Shown here: one piece after another, positions 53,147 to 60,750 of the stretch | How the letters are laid out: each line of letters opens with the position of its first letter | Numbering within the stretch: the stretch's first letter is position 1 | Origin: Paenibacillus silagei | GTDB taxonomy: Bacteria; Bacillota; Bacilli; Paenibacillales; Paenibacillaceae | DNA length: 64,000 nucleotides | NCBI RefSeq assembly: GCF_017874735.1 | Contig: NZ_JAGGLV010000005.1 | Location: 62,001-126,000 of the forward strand | Direction of reading: 5' to 3' | Notes under the pieces: model-generated | Databases searched by the model: none | Told to the model about the DNA's origin: nothing | Seen by the model: only the letters and a program-made list of their open reading frames with translations | Made by a program: the position numbers and the translations under genes

Positions 53147-53263
53147 GATTTGTATCCAAATCCTCTCATTTATCAAATTAAAACTGTTTAAATTCTTAGC
53201 ATGTCACGGCAGTCTCACAAAAGAAGCGCCAGGCAGAAAGCCGACGCTCCAACATTCCTTAAT

Positions 53264-53291
53264 TTTATAGTGAAAGTACTATGAAAAGCAA
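53264..53291 (-). promoter_or_regulatory. Candidate sigma-A promoter of typA
   Basis: TTGCTT (53291-53286), 16 bases, TATAAA (53269-53264) on the minus strand. It implies a leader of about 110 bases, in which I see no clear riboswitch or terminator. Confidence 0.45.
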
Positions 53292-53401
53292 GTCTTTTTC
53301 TGAAAAAAAACGTTGCCAAGTCCGCTTAAATTTTCTAATTTTGCCTCATGTCCGGCTCAGCGGTCTTGAATTGTCCTATCAGGGCGTGTAGACGATCTGT
53401 T

Positions 53402-53914
53402 CTACCAGCCACCGTTCCACTTCTTACGGCTTCCCGGTCTGCCTCTTCCCAGCATCAGCCACAGGCCCGCAGCCACCAGCACAGCGCCCAGCAGATAGAG
53501 CGCACCAGTACCCAGCAGGGTGAAGATAACCAGCACTACACTAAGCAATCCAAGGATCACAGCGGCTGTAGTTAACCCTCCGGTTCTGCCTGAAGCATAT
53601 AGCGAATATTCGTACAGTCCCACTGCGATCCCCAGCAGAAGAACAGGCCATAAGTATCTCATGAGGTCCCAGCCCCAGGTATTGCATAAGCCGAAGAGCA
53701 AGCCATACACCGATAGTATGCCCGCAGGAATGAGTACAGATGCAGAAGCGCGGCGGGTGAAAAAGAGCACATGTAGGAACAGGCCCGGAACCAGAATGAT
53801 GAGCGGCCATAAGGCCCGTCCCAGAAAACCGAACACCCCCAGCTTGCCCAGCAGAATCACGAGGCCGGCGGCGGCGATGAACACACCCAGTTTCATGTCA
53901 TTTTTGGAAGACAT
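53402..53914 (-). CDS. Membrane protein with DUF5668/LiaF-like spans
   Basis: 170 residues, about six hydrophobic segments and a basic tail (RGRPGSRKKWNGGW). The start KLGVFIAAAGLVILLGKLGVFGFLGRALWPLIILVPGLFLH resembles the LiaI/LiaF N-terminal membrane region, with the frequent WPLIIL motif. No soluble sensor domain follows. Such proteins often join envelope stress systems, yet no two-component genes are near, so the role is open. GGGATAGGTG precedes ATG 53914. Confidence 0.72.
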   Translation of the reverse strand: MSSKNDMKLGVFIAAAGLVILLGKLGVFGFLGRALWPLIILVPGLFLHVLFFTRRASASVLIPAGILSVYGLLFGLCNTWGWDLMRYLWPVLLLGIAVGLYEYSLYASGRTGGLTTAAVILGLLSVVLVIFTLLGTGALYLLGAVLVAAGLWLMLGRGRPGSRKKWNGGW

Positions 53915-54059
53915 CTTTCACCTATCCCTTCAAAATTTCGTGTCTTTTCACCGGTCGGTGCCCCTTCAGCAGACAAATCCGGCGACAGGTTTCCCTTTAT
54001 TTTATCTGATAAACGCATAAAACACCATCATTCTTCACACATCCCGGCGGGGCGTTCTC

Positions 54060-54115
54060 GAAAAAAAAGAAATAAGGCTGCACCAAAGCCTTCCAGCTTT
54101 TGGTACAGCCTTATT
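54060..54115 (-). terminator. Terminator of the minus-strand terC gene
   Basis: On the minus strand AATAAGGCTG and CAGCCTTATT, with ACCAAAAGC/GCTTTGGT inside, make a stem of about 19 bp, followed by TCTTTTTTTT. Confidence 0.9.
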
Positions 54116-54126
54116 ATTGCCGGTTA

Positions 54127-54786
54127 TCAGCCTGCGGATACTTTCCTGTGCTTCAGCATGCCCGTGACAACCACAATAATGCCCAGCAGCATTGGCAGTA
54201 TGGTATGAAGCGTCGGCAGCAGGAACGAAATCACCGGGCCAAATTTGGCATCCTGCAGCAGCATGTTCCCGGCGGTATACGCCAGAATATAAGCACCGAT
54301 GAAAATCAGCACCGGGAAGCGGTGCAGCCAGCCCACGATGATGCCGCTCCCCCAGACGACAATCGGAATGCTGATCGCAATCCCGATTACAATCAGTGCC
54401 AGATCCCCTTTGGCCAGCCCGGCAATCGCCAGTACATTATCCAGGCTCATGATGAAGTCCGCCAGCAGGATGGTGCGCACCGATTTCCATACGCTAGGGC
54501 TTCCCTCAATTCTCAGCTCTTCCTCGTCCTCGAGCAGCAGCTTGAAGGAAATCCAGAGCAGCAGCATGGCCCCTCCGGCTTCAATATACGGAATCTTGAG
54601 CAGCAGCACTGCGGCGAAGGTCAGGATACAGCGCAGCGCGACTGCTCCAGCGGCCCCCCACCAGACTGCCAGCTTCCTGTGCTTCTCCGGCAGATTCTTG
54701 CTGGCCATCGCAATGACCATGGCATTGTCTCCGCTGAGCACCAGATTAATCATTAGAATTTCACCAAGCAGCAATAATGAATCCAT
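54127..54786 (-). CDS. TerC family membrane protein (copy 1)
   Basis: 219 residues, seven spans. GEILMINLVLSGDNAMVIAMASKNLPEKHRKLAVWWG (first GDNA motif) and LADFIMSLDNVLAIAGLAKGD (second SLDN motif) are the paired acidic metal-site segments of TerC. Relatives export manganese, also to extracytoplasmic metalloenzymes, or give tellurite resistance. ATG 54786 follows GGGAGG by 9 bases. A second terC gene starts divergently 184 bases away. I looked for the manganese yybP-ykoY riboswitch in the gap but do not see its motifs. Confidence 0.9.
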   Translation of the reverse strand: MDSLLLLGEILMINLVLSGDNAMVIAMASKNLPEKHRKLAVWWGAAGAVALRCILTFAAVLLLKIPYIEAGGAMLLLWISFKLLLEDEEELRIEGSPSVWKSVRTILLADFIMSLDNVLAIAGLAKGDLALIVIGIAISIPIVVWGSGIIVGWLHRFPVLIFIGAYILAYTAGNMLLQDAKFGPVISFLLPTLHTILPMLLGIIVVVTGMLKHRKVSAG

Positions 54787-54969
54787 CCACCTCAGCCTCC
54801 CTGAACTCCATGTATCTACATGTATGCCGGGGGGCGACAAGCTATGCTTCTTGTCCCGCTATTTTAGAAACTGCGCATGTAAGGCCGGATTGCAGCGTAT
54901 ATCTATAGTCTCCGGCCGGAATGGCCGCAAGGGGAATGCAAGCCACCAAACCTATAGGAGTGACCCGGG

Positions 54970-55659
54970 ATGAATACATCCGCTGCGGATTTCATATTAT
55001 CTCTGCTGAATATCGTGTTCCTTGATCTTATTCTGGCGGGCGACAATGCCATCGTCATCGGCCTGGCCGCGCGGAACCTGCAAGGACAACGGCAGAAGCA
55101 GGCAATTCTTCTTGGCACAGGCGGAGCGGTAATCTTGCGGATCATCGCCACGATTCTTGTGGTGTGGCTGCTAAAGATTCCATGGCTGCTGGCAATCGGC
55201 GGGCTGCTGCTGATCCTTATTGCTTATAAGCTGCTGTCCGGCGGCAGTGCAGAGACGGATATTCAGGCCGGCGGAACGCTGTGGGCGGCTGTTAGGACAA
55301 TTATTATAGCCGACGCAGCCATGGGACTGGACAACGTCATTGCTGTTGCCGGTGCAGCGAATCATAATATTACGCTGGTCGTACTGGGACTACTGATCAG
55401 TGTGCCTATTGTGGTCTGGGGAAGTACCCTGTTTATCCGGTTGATCAACAGATATCCATGGATTATCTATCTCGGGTCAGGCGTACTCGGCTTCACAGCC
55501 TCCAGCATGATTTCCGGCGAGAAGGTCATTGCCCCTTACTTCAAAGCACATCCGCTGCTGCATGTTCTGTTCATCGCCGCAGTCATTGCCGGTATTCTGG
55601 CTGCGGGACACTGGAAGCGCCGCCGGACACAACTCGCTGTTCAGAACCATTCTTCCTGA
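54970..55659 (+). CDS. TerC family membrane protein (copy 2, YjbE-like)
   Basis: 229 residues, seven spans. LNIVFLDLILAGDNAIVIGLAARNLQGQRQKQAILLGTGGAV and IIIADAAMGLDNVIAVAGAANHN have the GDNA and GLDN acid motifs. It is the shorter YjbE-type TerC and differs clearly from copy 1, so it is not a recent duplicate. AGGAGTG stands 7 bases before ATG 54970. It converges on thiI, overlapping the last codons of that gene by 19 bases. Manganese export is the likely activity by family. Confidence 0.9.
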   Translation: MNTSAADFILSLLNIVFLDLILAGDNAIVIGLAARNLQGQRQKQAILLGTGGAVILRIIATILVVWLLKIPWLLAIGGLLLILIAYKLLSGGSAETDIQAGGTLWAAVRTIIIADAAMGLDNVIAVAGAANHNITLVVLGLLISVPIVVWGSTLFIRLINRYPWIIYLGSGVLGFTASSMISGEKVIAPYFKAHPLLHVLFIAAVIAGILAAGHWKRRRTQLAVQNHSS

Positions 55660-56936
55660 AGGCCTGCCTGCGCCGGTACCAAGTCCTCCGGCTTCTCGTT
55701 GCCATAAGGTGTAATGAGTACGGTCTCGGTTCCGGCAACCGCCGTATCGAGTAAGGCCTGATAGCCCGGCAGCGTCGCTTCAATCTTGTCTACAATCCGC
55801 AGATTCGGATTCGTCGTCGGTGATTTGGGCACGAACAATGTACAGCAATCCTCGTATGGCAGGATGGACAAGTCATACGTACCGATGGTCTTGGAGAGCT
55901 GCACAATCTCACTCTTGTCCATCATCACCAGCGGACGCAGCAGCGGCAGAGCCGTTGCACGCCCGATCACATTCATACTTGGCAGGGTCTGGCTGGCCAC
56001 CTGGCCCAGACTATCGCCGGTAATCAGCGCAAGCGCCCCCTCCTTCTCCGCAAGGGCGGTAGCAATCCGCAGCATAGCCCGGCGCATGAGTGTAATAATC
56101 AGATTATCCTGCCCGATTCCGGTAAAAGAGGTCTGCACCTCCGTAAACGGAACCAGATGCAGCTTGATCACACCAGCATAACGTGACAAGATACGGGTCA
56201 AATCTACAACCTTCTGGCGGGCAAGCTCGCTCGTATAAGGATAGCTGTAAAAGTGGACGCACTCTACCTCCAGCCCCCTGCGCATGGATGACCAGCCCGC
56301 AACCGGACTGTCGATCCCGCCGGAGAGCAGCAGCATAGCCTTACCGTTCGTTCCCAGCGGGAAGCCGCCGACTCCGGCAATATTCTCACAGAAAATAAGA
56401 GTATGACCTTCTCGAATCTCAATCTTCAGCTCCAGATCGGGAGACTTCACATCTACCAGCAGCCCCGGATAACCCTGGAGCAGCGGTGTAGCTATAAGCT
56501 TATTCATCTCTATAGAGCCGTAAGGGAAGTCCTTCCACACCCGGCGAGCGCTAACCTTGAAGCTGGTTCCCGCCGCCGGAGCAATAAGGTGGAGGAAGGT
56601 CCGGCTGGCCGCAAGAATATCCTCGAATTCCGGCCGGGAGACCTTTACCGGGCTAATCGAGGCGATCCCGAATACTTTTACGAGCGCCTCTGTTAATTCT
56701 CCTGCCGGTTCACCGTTCAATTCGACGTAGATCCGCCCGAATTCCCGGGTCAGCTTCACGTTCGGATACGGCTTCACCATCTCCTTCACATGCCGCAGTA
56801 CGGTCTTCTCAAACCGGCTGCGGTTCTTCCCTTTCAGAATGAACTCCCCGAAGCGCAGCAGGAGCATATCGGCATAGTCCATGCTGCTTCCGTATCCGCC
56901 ATTCTGTGCTCCGCTACCTGTCTCTGTTGTTGTCAT
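55641..56936 (-). CDS. thiI: ThiI, tRNA 4-thiouridine sulfurtransferase
   Basis: 431 residues. An N-terminal ferredoxin-like plus THUMP domain (about 20-185; RFGEFILKGKNRSRFEK, EIREGHTLIFCENIAGVGGFPLG) precedes the PP-loop adenylation domain with MLLLSGGIDSPVAGWSSMRRG near 198 and GDSLGQVASQTLPSM. There is no rhodanese domain, as in other Bacillales, so sulfur comes directly from the desulfurase. It thiolates U8 of tRNA. ATG 56936 is 13 bases after AGGAGG; ATG 56882 is an alternative. It is 4 bases below the desulfurase gene, its expected partner. Confidence 0.95.
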   Translation of the reverse strand: MTTTETGSGAQNGGYGSSMDYADMLLLRFGEFILKGKNRSRFEKTVLRHVKEMVKPYPNVKLTREFGRIYVELNGEPAGELTEALVKVFGIASISPVKVSRPEFEDILAASRTFLHLIAPAAGTSFKVSARRVWKDFPYGSIEMNKLIATPLLQGYPGLLVDVKSPDLELKIEIREGHTLIFCENIAGVGGFPLGTNGKAMLLLSGGIDSPVAGWSSMRRGLEVECVHFYSYPYTSELARQKVVDLTRILSRYAGVIKLHLVPFTEVQTSFTGIGQDNLIITLMRRAMLRIATALAEKEGALALITGDSLGQVASQTLPSMNVIGRATALPLLRPLVMMDKSEIVQLSKTIGTYDLSILPYEDCCTLFVPKSPTTNPNLRIVDKIEATLPGYQALLDTAVAGTETVLITPYGNEKPEDLVPAQAGLQEEWF

Positions 56937-56939
56937 TGG

Positions 56940-58091
56940 TTATTTCATGCCTCCTTCTGCAATCTTCAAGGATTGAACGGCTGCCAGCAGCGCCTGCTCC
57001 AGCCGGCTCACATCCTGCTGCGTATGACTGTCCCCCAGGCTGATCCGTATGCCGCCAAGCGCAGCAGCGGTATCCCTGCCCATGGACAGCAGAATCCGGC
57101 TCGGCTCGGCCAGTCGCGAGGAACAGGCGGAGCGTGTGGCGACCGCCATCCCGAGCTCTTCAAGCCTGCGGGCCAAGACCTCCCCCTTCATGCCGGGGTA
57201 AGAGAAGTGGACAATATGCGGCGCCCCGTCCTCCATGCTGTTCAGTACAAGCTCCGGTATCCCTGCTATATAATTCTCCAGCTGCGCCTTGAGCGGACGA
57301 ATCCGGGCGCTGAAGGCCTCCCGCTGTTCTCCGCTCATCCGCATGGCCTTGGCTGAAGCTACGATATTCGGCACATTCTCTGTCCCGGCGCGCTTGCCCT
57401 GTTCCTGGGAACCGCCAGTCAACAAGGGAAACAGCGTGACGCCTTCTCTGACATAGAGAATTCCCGTCCCGCGCGGCCCGCGTAATTTATGCGCGGACAG
57501 GCTGTACAGATCTGCCTGCCAGTCCTTCAGTGAAGCCTCAAGCTTCCCGTAGCCCTGCACGCCGTCTACATGGAAGAGCGTCCGGCGGTTCACCGCCTTG
57601 ACCAGTTGTCCTATCTCACGCAGCGGCTGTACCGTGCCGATCTCATTATTAACATGCATCACACTGACCAGCACCGTATCCGGCCGGACCGCAGCGGCAA
57701 TCCGCGAGGGTTCGACCACCCCCTGAGGGTCAGGGGCTACGAAGGTAACCTCCCAGCCCAACTTCTGCAGCTGAAGACAGCTCTCGTAGACCGAAGGGTG
57801 CTCCAGCTCCGTGGTCACAATATGCCGCCCTCTGCTCTGATACTGCAGCGCAGCTCCTTTGACCGCCAGATTGTTGCTCTCGGTAGCACCCGAGGTGAAT
57901 ATAATTTCCTGCGGCAACACATCAAGCGCAGCTGCGCACACCTCGCGCGCCCGCTTGATCAGCTTGTCCGCCTCTTCTCCCGCCCGGTGCAGGGAAGAGG
58001 GGTTGGCGAAGTGCTTCCTCATCACCTGCTCCAGCGTCTGCACAACCTCCTCATAGGGAGGGGCAGCAGCGGCATAATCCCAATACAGCAT
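56940..58091 (-). CDS. Cysteine desulfurase (NifS/IscS type, ThiI partner)
   Basis: 383 residues of the class V aminotransferase fold. YWDYAAAAPPYEEV is the start, IIFTSGATESNNLAVKGAA the cofactor loop, LYSLSAHKLRGPRGTGILYVREG has the PLP Lys near 203, and AVATRSACSSRL has the catalytic Cys near 327. It takes sulfur from cysteine and gives it to ThiI. In B. subtilis the partner gene nifZ lies next to thiI, so this is probably its counterpart; a general Fe-S role is less likely. AAAGGAG precedes ATG 58091. Confidence 0.93.
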   Translation of the reverse strand: MLYWDYAAAAPPYEEVVQTLEQVMRKHFANPSSLHRAGEEADKLIKRAREVCAAALDVLPQEIIFTSGATESNNLAVKGAALQYQSRGRHIVTTELEHPSVYESCLQLQKLGWEVTFVAPDPQGVVEPSRIAAAVRPDTVLVSVMHVNNEIGTVQPLREIGQLVKAVNRRTLFHVDGVQGYGKLEASLKDWQADLYSLSAHKLRGPRGTGILYVREGVTLFPLLTGGSQEQGKRAGTENVPNIVASAKAMRMSGEQREAFSARIRPLKAQLENYIAGIPELVLNSMEDGAPHIVHFSYPGMKGEVLARRLEELGMAVATRSACSSRLAEPSRILLSMGRDTAAALGGIRISLGDSHTQQDVSRLEQALLAAVQSLKIAEGGMK

Positions 58092-58142
58092 ATATCTGCG
58101 TTCTCCTTTGTTGATCAGAATTCATAACTGCTTATATGTTGC

Positions 58143-58202
58143 AAAAAGGATCAAACGGTCTGCCTCCCAAAAGAAGCAGGGGGCAGATTCCGTTTGATCC
58201 TT
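58143..58202 (-). terminator. Terminator of the lytic transglycosylase gene
   Basis: AAGGATCAAACGG pairs with CCGTTTGATCCTT, with TCTGCC/GGCAGA inside, and TTTTTGC follows on the minus strand. It isolates the gene from the desulfurase-thiI pair. Confidence 0.9.
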
Positions 58203-58205
58203 ATA

Positions 58206-58916
58206 TTATACCGCGAATTGCGCGCGGGCGCGTTCTATTTTGGCAATGTAGGCCTGTGTCTCCTTCGGAAGCCCGGAGAGATTCGCCATAAGCTCAGCAT
58301 CGCTGCTGACTCCAAGCTTGTTCACCCGGCCCGGTCCGGCATTATAGGCGGCCAGCGCCATCTTCTCCTGTCCGTCATACCGCTTAAGCTGGTATGAGAG
58401 GTATCGTACGCCGCCGTCAATGCTCTGGGCAGGATCGAAGGGATCGGAGACACCCAGTCCGTTAGCCGTTCCGTCCATTAACTGCATCAGTCCCTTGGCA
58501 CCGGCAGAAGATACAACATTCGGATTGAAGGAGGATTCCGTATCAATAACCGCCTTGATCAGATCAACCGGAACGCCATATTTCGCGCTGGCAGTCTGAA
58601 TCAGCTGTTCATAATCCGTCGGCACAGTCTGCGTTATTTCCCCGGAAATGCCGCTATTCGCCCCTGCTGCTTCCCCAAGCTGCTGCCAGAGCAGATTATC
58701 CATCGAAGAGCTACCTGCAAGAGCAACGTATGTGCTTTTATTGCTGCTGTCAGTGGCTTGAGACGTCCCGGCTGCCTGCTGAAGCATTGCAGTGAACGCC
58801 GCTGCCGAGGCACCGGTCACTCCGGGGTTCGATTTGGTATCCTCACGCTTCATGCTTGAGCTTCTCAGGTCTACCCATTTCAACTGGCCGCTTGGCGCAG
58901 CGGCATTGATTGACAT
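58206..58916 (-). CDS. Lytic transglycosylase (SLT domain)
   Basis: 236 residues. A variable, probably disordered N-terminal half without a standard signal peptide precedes the SLT domain (about 115-232): YEQLIQTASAKYGVPVDLIKAVIDTESSFNPNVVSSAGAKGLMQLMDGTANGLGV with catalytic Glu near 140, and AYNAGPGRVNKLGV. It cleaves glycan strands to 1,6-anhydro products. Similar Bacillales proteins (YjbJ type) also lack a clear signal peptide; export is therefore uncertain. AGAGGG precedes ATG 58916. Confidence 0.9.
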   Translation of the reverse strand: MSINAAAPSGQLKWVDLRSSSMKREDTKSNPGVTGASAAAFTAMLQQAAGTSQATDSSNKSTYVALAGSSSMDNLLWQQLGEAAGANSGISGEITQTVPTDYEQLIQTASAKYGVPVDLIKAVIDTESSFNPNVVSSAGAKGLMQLMDGTANGLGVSDPFDPAQSIDGGVRYLSYQLKRYDGQEKMALAAYNAGPGRVNKLGVSSDAELMANLSGLPKETQAYIAKIERARAQFAV

Positions 58917-59071
58917 GCATTCATTCCCTCTTTCACGCGAAGTCTTATATTTGAACTTTACTATTTATTCACAGCAATTACTATATGCCTAAGCGAAAAA
59001 ACAGACCTCAGACCTGCATAGTTAGGTCTGATAGCCTGTTTTGAAAATCGGATGTGCAGATTCAGCCGGCG

Positions 59072-59482
59072 CTAACGGGCAAAAGGAATTAAGACAAAAT
59101 AGCTTAAAGTGGATACAATCCCCAGCCCCATCGACCAGGCCCCGGCTGATTTTTGTCCTCTGGCATACGCATAATACCCCAGAACAGCGGCGATTGGCCC
59201 CAATATAATGGACCAGATGAATAAGGATACTACACCGAAGCCCAGGCCGATATAGCCAATACTCCTGTCCTCTCCCTCCCTTACACGGCCTGTTGTCGGC
59301 TGAGCTTCGCCGCTCCGTTCCATAGTGTTCTGAAGCTGCGAGGGGAGCGGACTGAGCTCGGCGGCGTACTCCTCATTGTGGCTTCGGTCCCGGCGGGGGT
59401 AATCGACTCTGCTGCGCGGGCGCAGGATAACCTTTCGGCGGGCGGAACGGTCCACTTTGGGTTCATCATTCGGATTATCCAT
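59072..59482 (-). CDS. DUF4190-type small membrane protein
   Basis: 136 residues. A charged, Arg/Ser-rich cytoplasmic 70-residue tail (KVDRSARRKVILRPRSRVDYPRRDRS) is followed by two spans: YIGLGFGVVSLFIWSIILGPIAAVLGYYAYARGQ and AWSMGLGIVSTLSYFVLIPFA. The span pair with GYYAYARG between resembles DUF4190. Function unknown. AAGGAGG is 6 bases before ATG 59482. It lies 14 bases below the DUF1540 gene, so the two are probably co-transcribed. Confidence 0.78.
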   Translation of the reverse strand: MDNPNDEPKVDRSARRKVILRPRSRVDYPRRDRSHNEEYAAELSPLPSQLQNTMERSGEAQPTTGRVREGEDRSIGYIGLGFGVVSLFIWSIILGPIAAVLGYYAYARGQKSAGAWSMGLGIVSTLSYFVLIPFAR

Positions 59483-59495
59483 AAGGGCCTCCTTC

Positions 59496-59717
59496 TCAGG
59501 CGTTCGGCTTGAACGTCAGACAACAGGTTGCGGACGAGGTTCCGGCATGATCATGATGATTACCCGCCGTCAGCTCCTCTGCGTATTCCTCCATGTAACG
59601 GCTGCCTGCATGCTGATCGATCTCAATGACAATTTCCTCGGCATGGCACAGGTTCTGTTCTCCCCAAAAATGACAGTTGCTTACACTACACTTCACAAGC
59701 GGTTTAGCGTTTGTCAT
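59496..59717 (-). CDS. DUF1540 family small cysteine-rich protein
   Basis: 73 residues. VKCSVSNCHFWGEQNLCHAEEIVIEI and the late TCCLTF carry the spaced Cys (and His) pattern of DUF1540, thought to bind a metal. Between them is a HHDH stretch that may add ligands. Many sporeformers have such proteins; function is not known. ATG 59717 follows GAGGTGATC; a GTG at 59726 belongs to the ribosome site. Confidence 0.85.
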   Translation of the reverse strand: MTNAKPLVKCSVSNCHFWGEQNLCHAEEIVIEIDQHAGSRYMEEYAEELTAGNHHDHAGTSSATCCLTFKPNA

Positions 59718-59794
59718 AATGATCACCTCGTCATGTATTATGCCCGCTGGTGAAATCGGCTATGCGGCTGAAGGCTGCTCACCTGAACACACAA

Positions 59795-59883
59795 GTGGAA
59801 ACGGCTTTGCCGTCCTTTTAAAGGACGGTACCGTTTCGGCGAGAAATTGATTTATTGCGTGAAACACATAAATGCTTATATTT
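59795..59883. repeat. Dispersed palindromic repeat A, copy 2
   Basis: Begins GTGGAAACGG and ends GCTTATATTT. GAAACGG...CCGTCCTTT in the left arm pairs with AAAGGACGGTACCGTTTC in the right arm. It abuts the terminator of the YpuI-like gene, just as copy 1 abuts the terminator of the Rpn gene. Confidence 0.85.
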
Positions 59884-59885
59884 AC

Positions 59886-59934
59886 AAAAAAAGACCGCCC
59901 CAAGCAGCCATATCGGCAGTTGGGACAGTCTTTT
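59886..59934 (-). terminator. Terminator of the YpuI-like gene
   Basis: AAGACTGTCCCAA pairs with TTGGGGCGGTCTT on the minus strand, and TTTTTG follows. It ends 30 or so bases below the gene stop. Confidence 0.8.
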
Positions 59935-59965
59935 ACAGAAATAAGATGATAGACCAGACAATGGA

Positions 59966-60463
59966 TTACACCTGATTCTGCATCCGCTTCTCTGTCAAAT
60001 AATCATTCTCATAATAAGTCAGATCATCACGCAATTCTTCATAGACCTTGGTGATCTCCATAATGATATCGCGTGCCGGACGCACAGGCTTCTTACGGAA
60101 ACGGATCGCATCCTGCCCGGTATAGGCGTAACGTCCATCCTCCGAATAACTCTCATTCTTAGGATAGAAGAAGTTATTAACTCCTAGATGATATACATTA
60201 TATAGCGCTTTTTGCGCGAAAGGTTCATCGAAGGTAGCGCGGCGCAATGCAAGCCCAAGCTTCTCATAAGACATTTCCGAGAACACCAGCAGATGGCGGA
60301 GATCGGACAAGAACCCCCGATAGAAATGCAGCGTTTCTTCATCCTCTTCGGTAACAAGCTGCGGAAGCGCATGCTCATTCAGGAACAGTTCCATTTTGTC
60401 GATAACGGATTTAAGCTTCTCTCTCGTCGATTCACACAATTTCTGCACACTTACTGCTGACAT
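59966..60463 (-). CDS. DUF3907 family protein (YpuI-like)
   Basis: 165 residues, all helical, soluble. CESTREKLKSVIDKMELFLNEHALPQL, LYNVYHLGVNNFFYPKNESYSEDGRYAYTGQDAIRFRKKPV and YEELRDDLTYYENDYLTEKRMQ match YpuI of B. subtilis. The function is unknown. AAGGGGGAGC precedes ATG 60463. It has its own terminator next to repeat A copy 2. Confidence 0.82.
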   Translation of the reverse strand: MSAVSVQKLCESTREKLKSVIDKMELFLNEHALPQLVTEEDEETLHFYRGFLSDLRHLLVFSEMSYEKLGLALRRATFDEPFAQKALYNVYHLGVNNFFYPKNESYSEDGRYAYTGQDAIRFRKKPVRPARDIIMEITKVYEELRDDLTYYENDYLTEKRMQNQV

Positions 60464-60750
60464 GGCGGTTGCTCCCCCTTATTGTTCCTTGCATTAGTAG
60501 TTGTTAATGACACTTAGACATTGCAGTTGTACTCTCTTGATAGTATCACAAAATCTCCTAAGCCTCCACCGTACGGATACCGGAAAAGAATCCTTCTTCT
60601 AAAAAGAAAAGTACAAGCCCCGGAAGGCGCTTTCTTTTTGATATTAACATAAAACCAAGGACGGCGGTAGCCTTTTCGTAAGATGAATAAAACCAGCTTC
60701 AGCTCCGAACCCTAACAGGTATATGAAACGACAAGGAAGGAGCGGAAATC

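Noticed and set aside
54787..54969. Possible yybP-ykoY manganese riboswitch between the terC genes
   Set aside because: I do not see the conserved GGGGAGUAG-like and matching closing motifs on either strand; a model scan would be decisive.
60599..60640. AAAAAGAAA/TTTCTTTTT hairpin upstream of the protease gene
   Set aside because: The stem is mostly A-T with an uneven inner part and no U-run after it on either strand; I do not call it a terminator.
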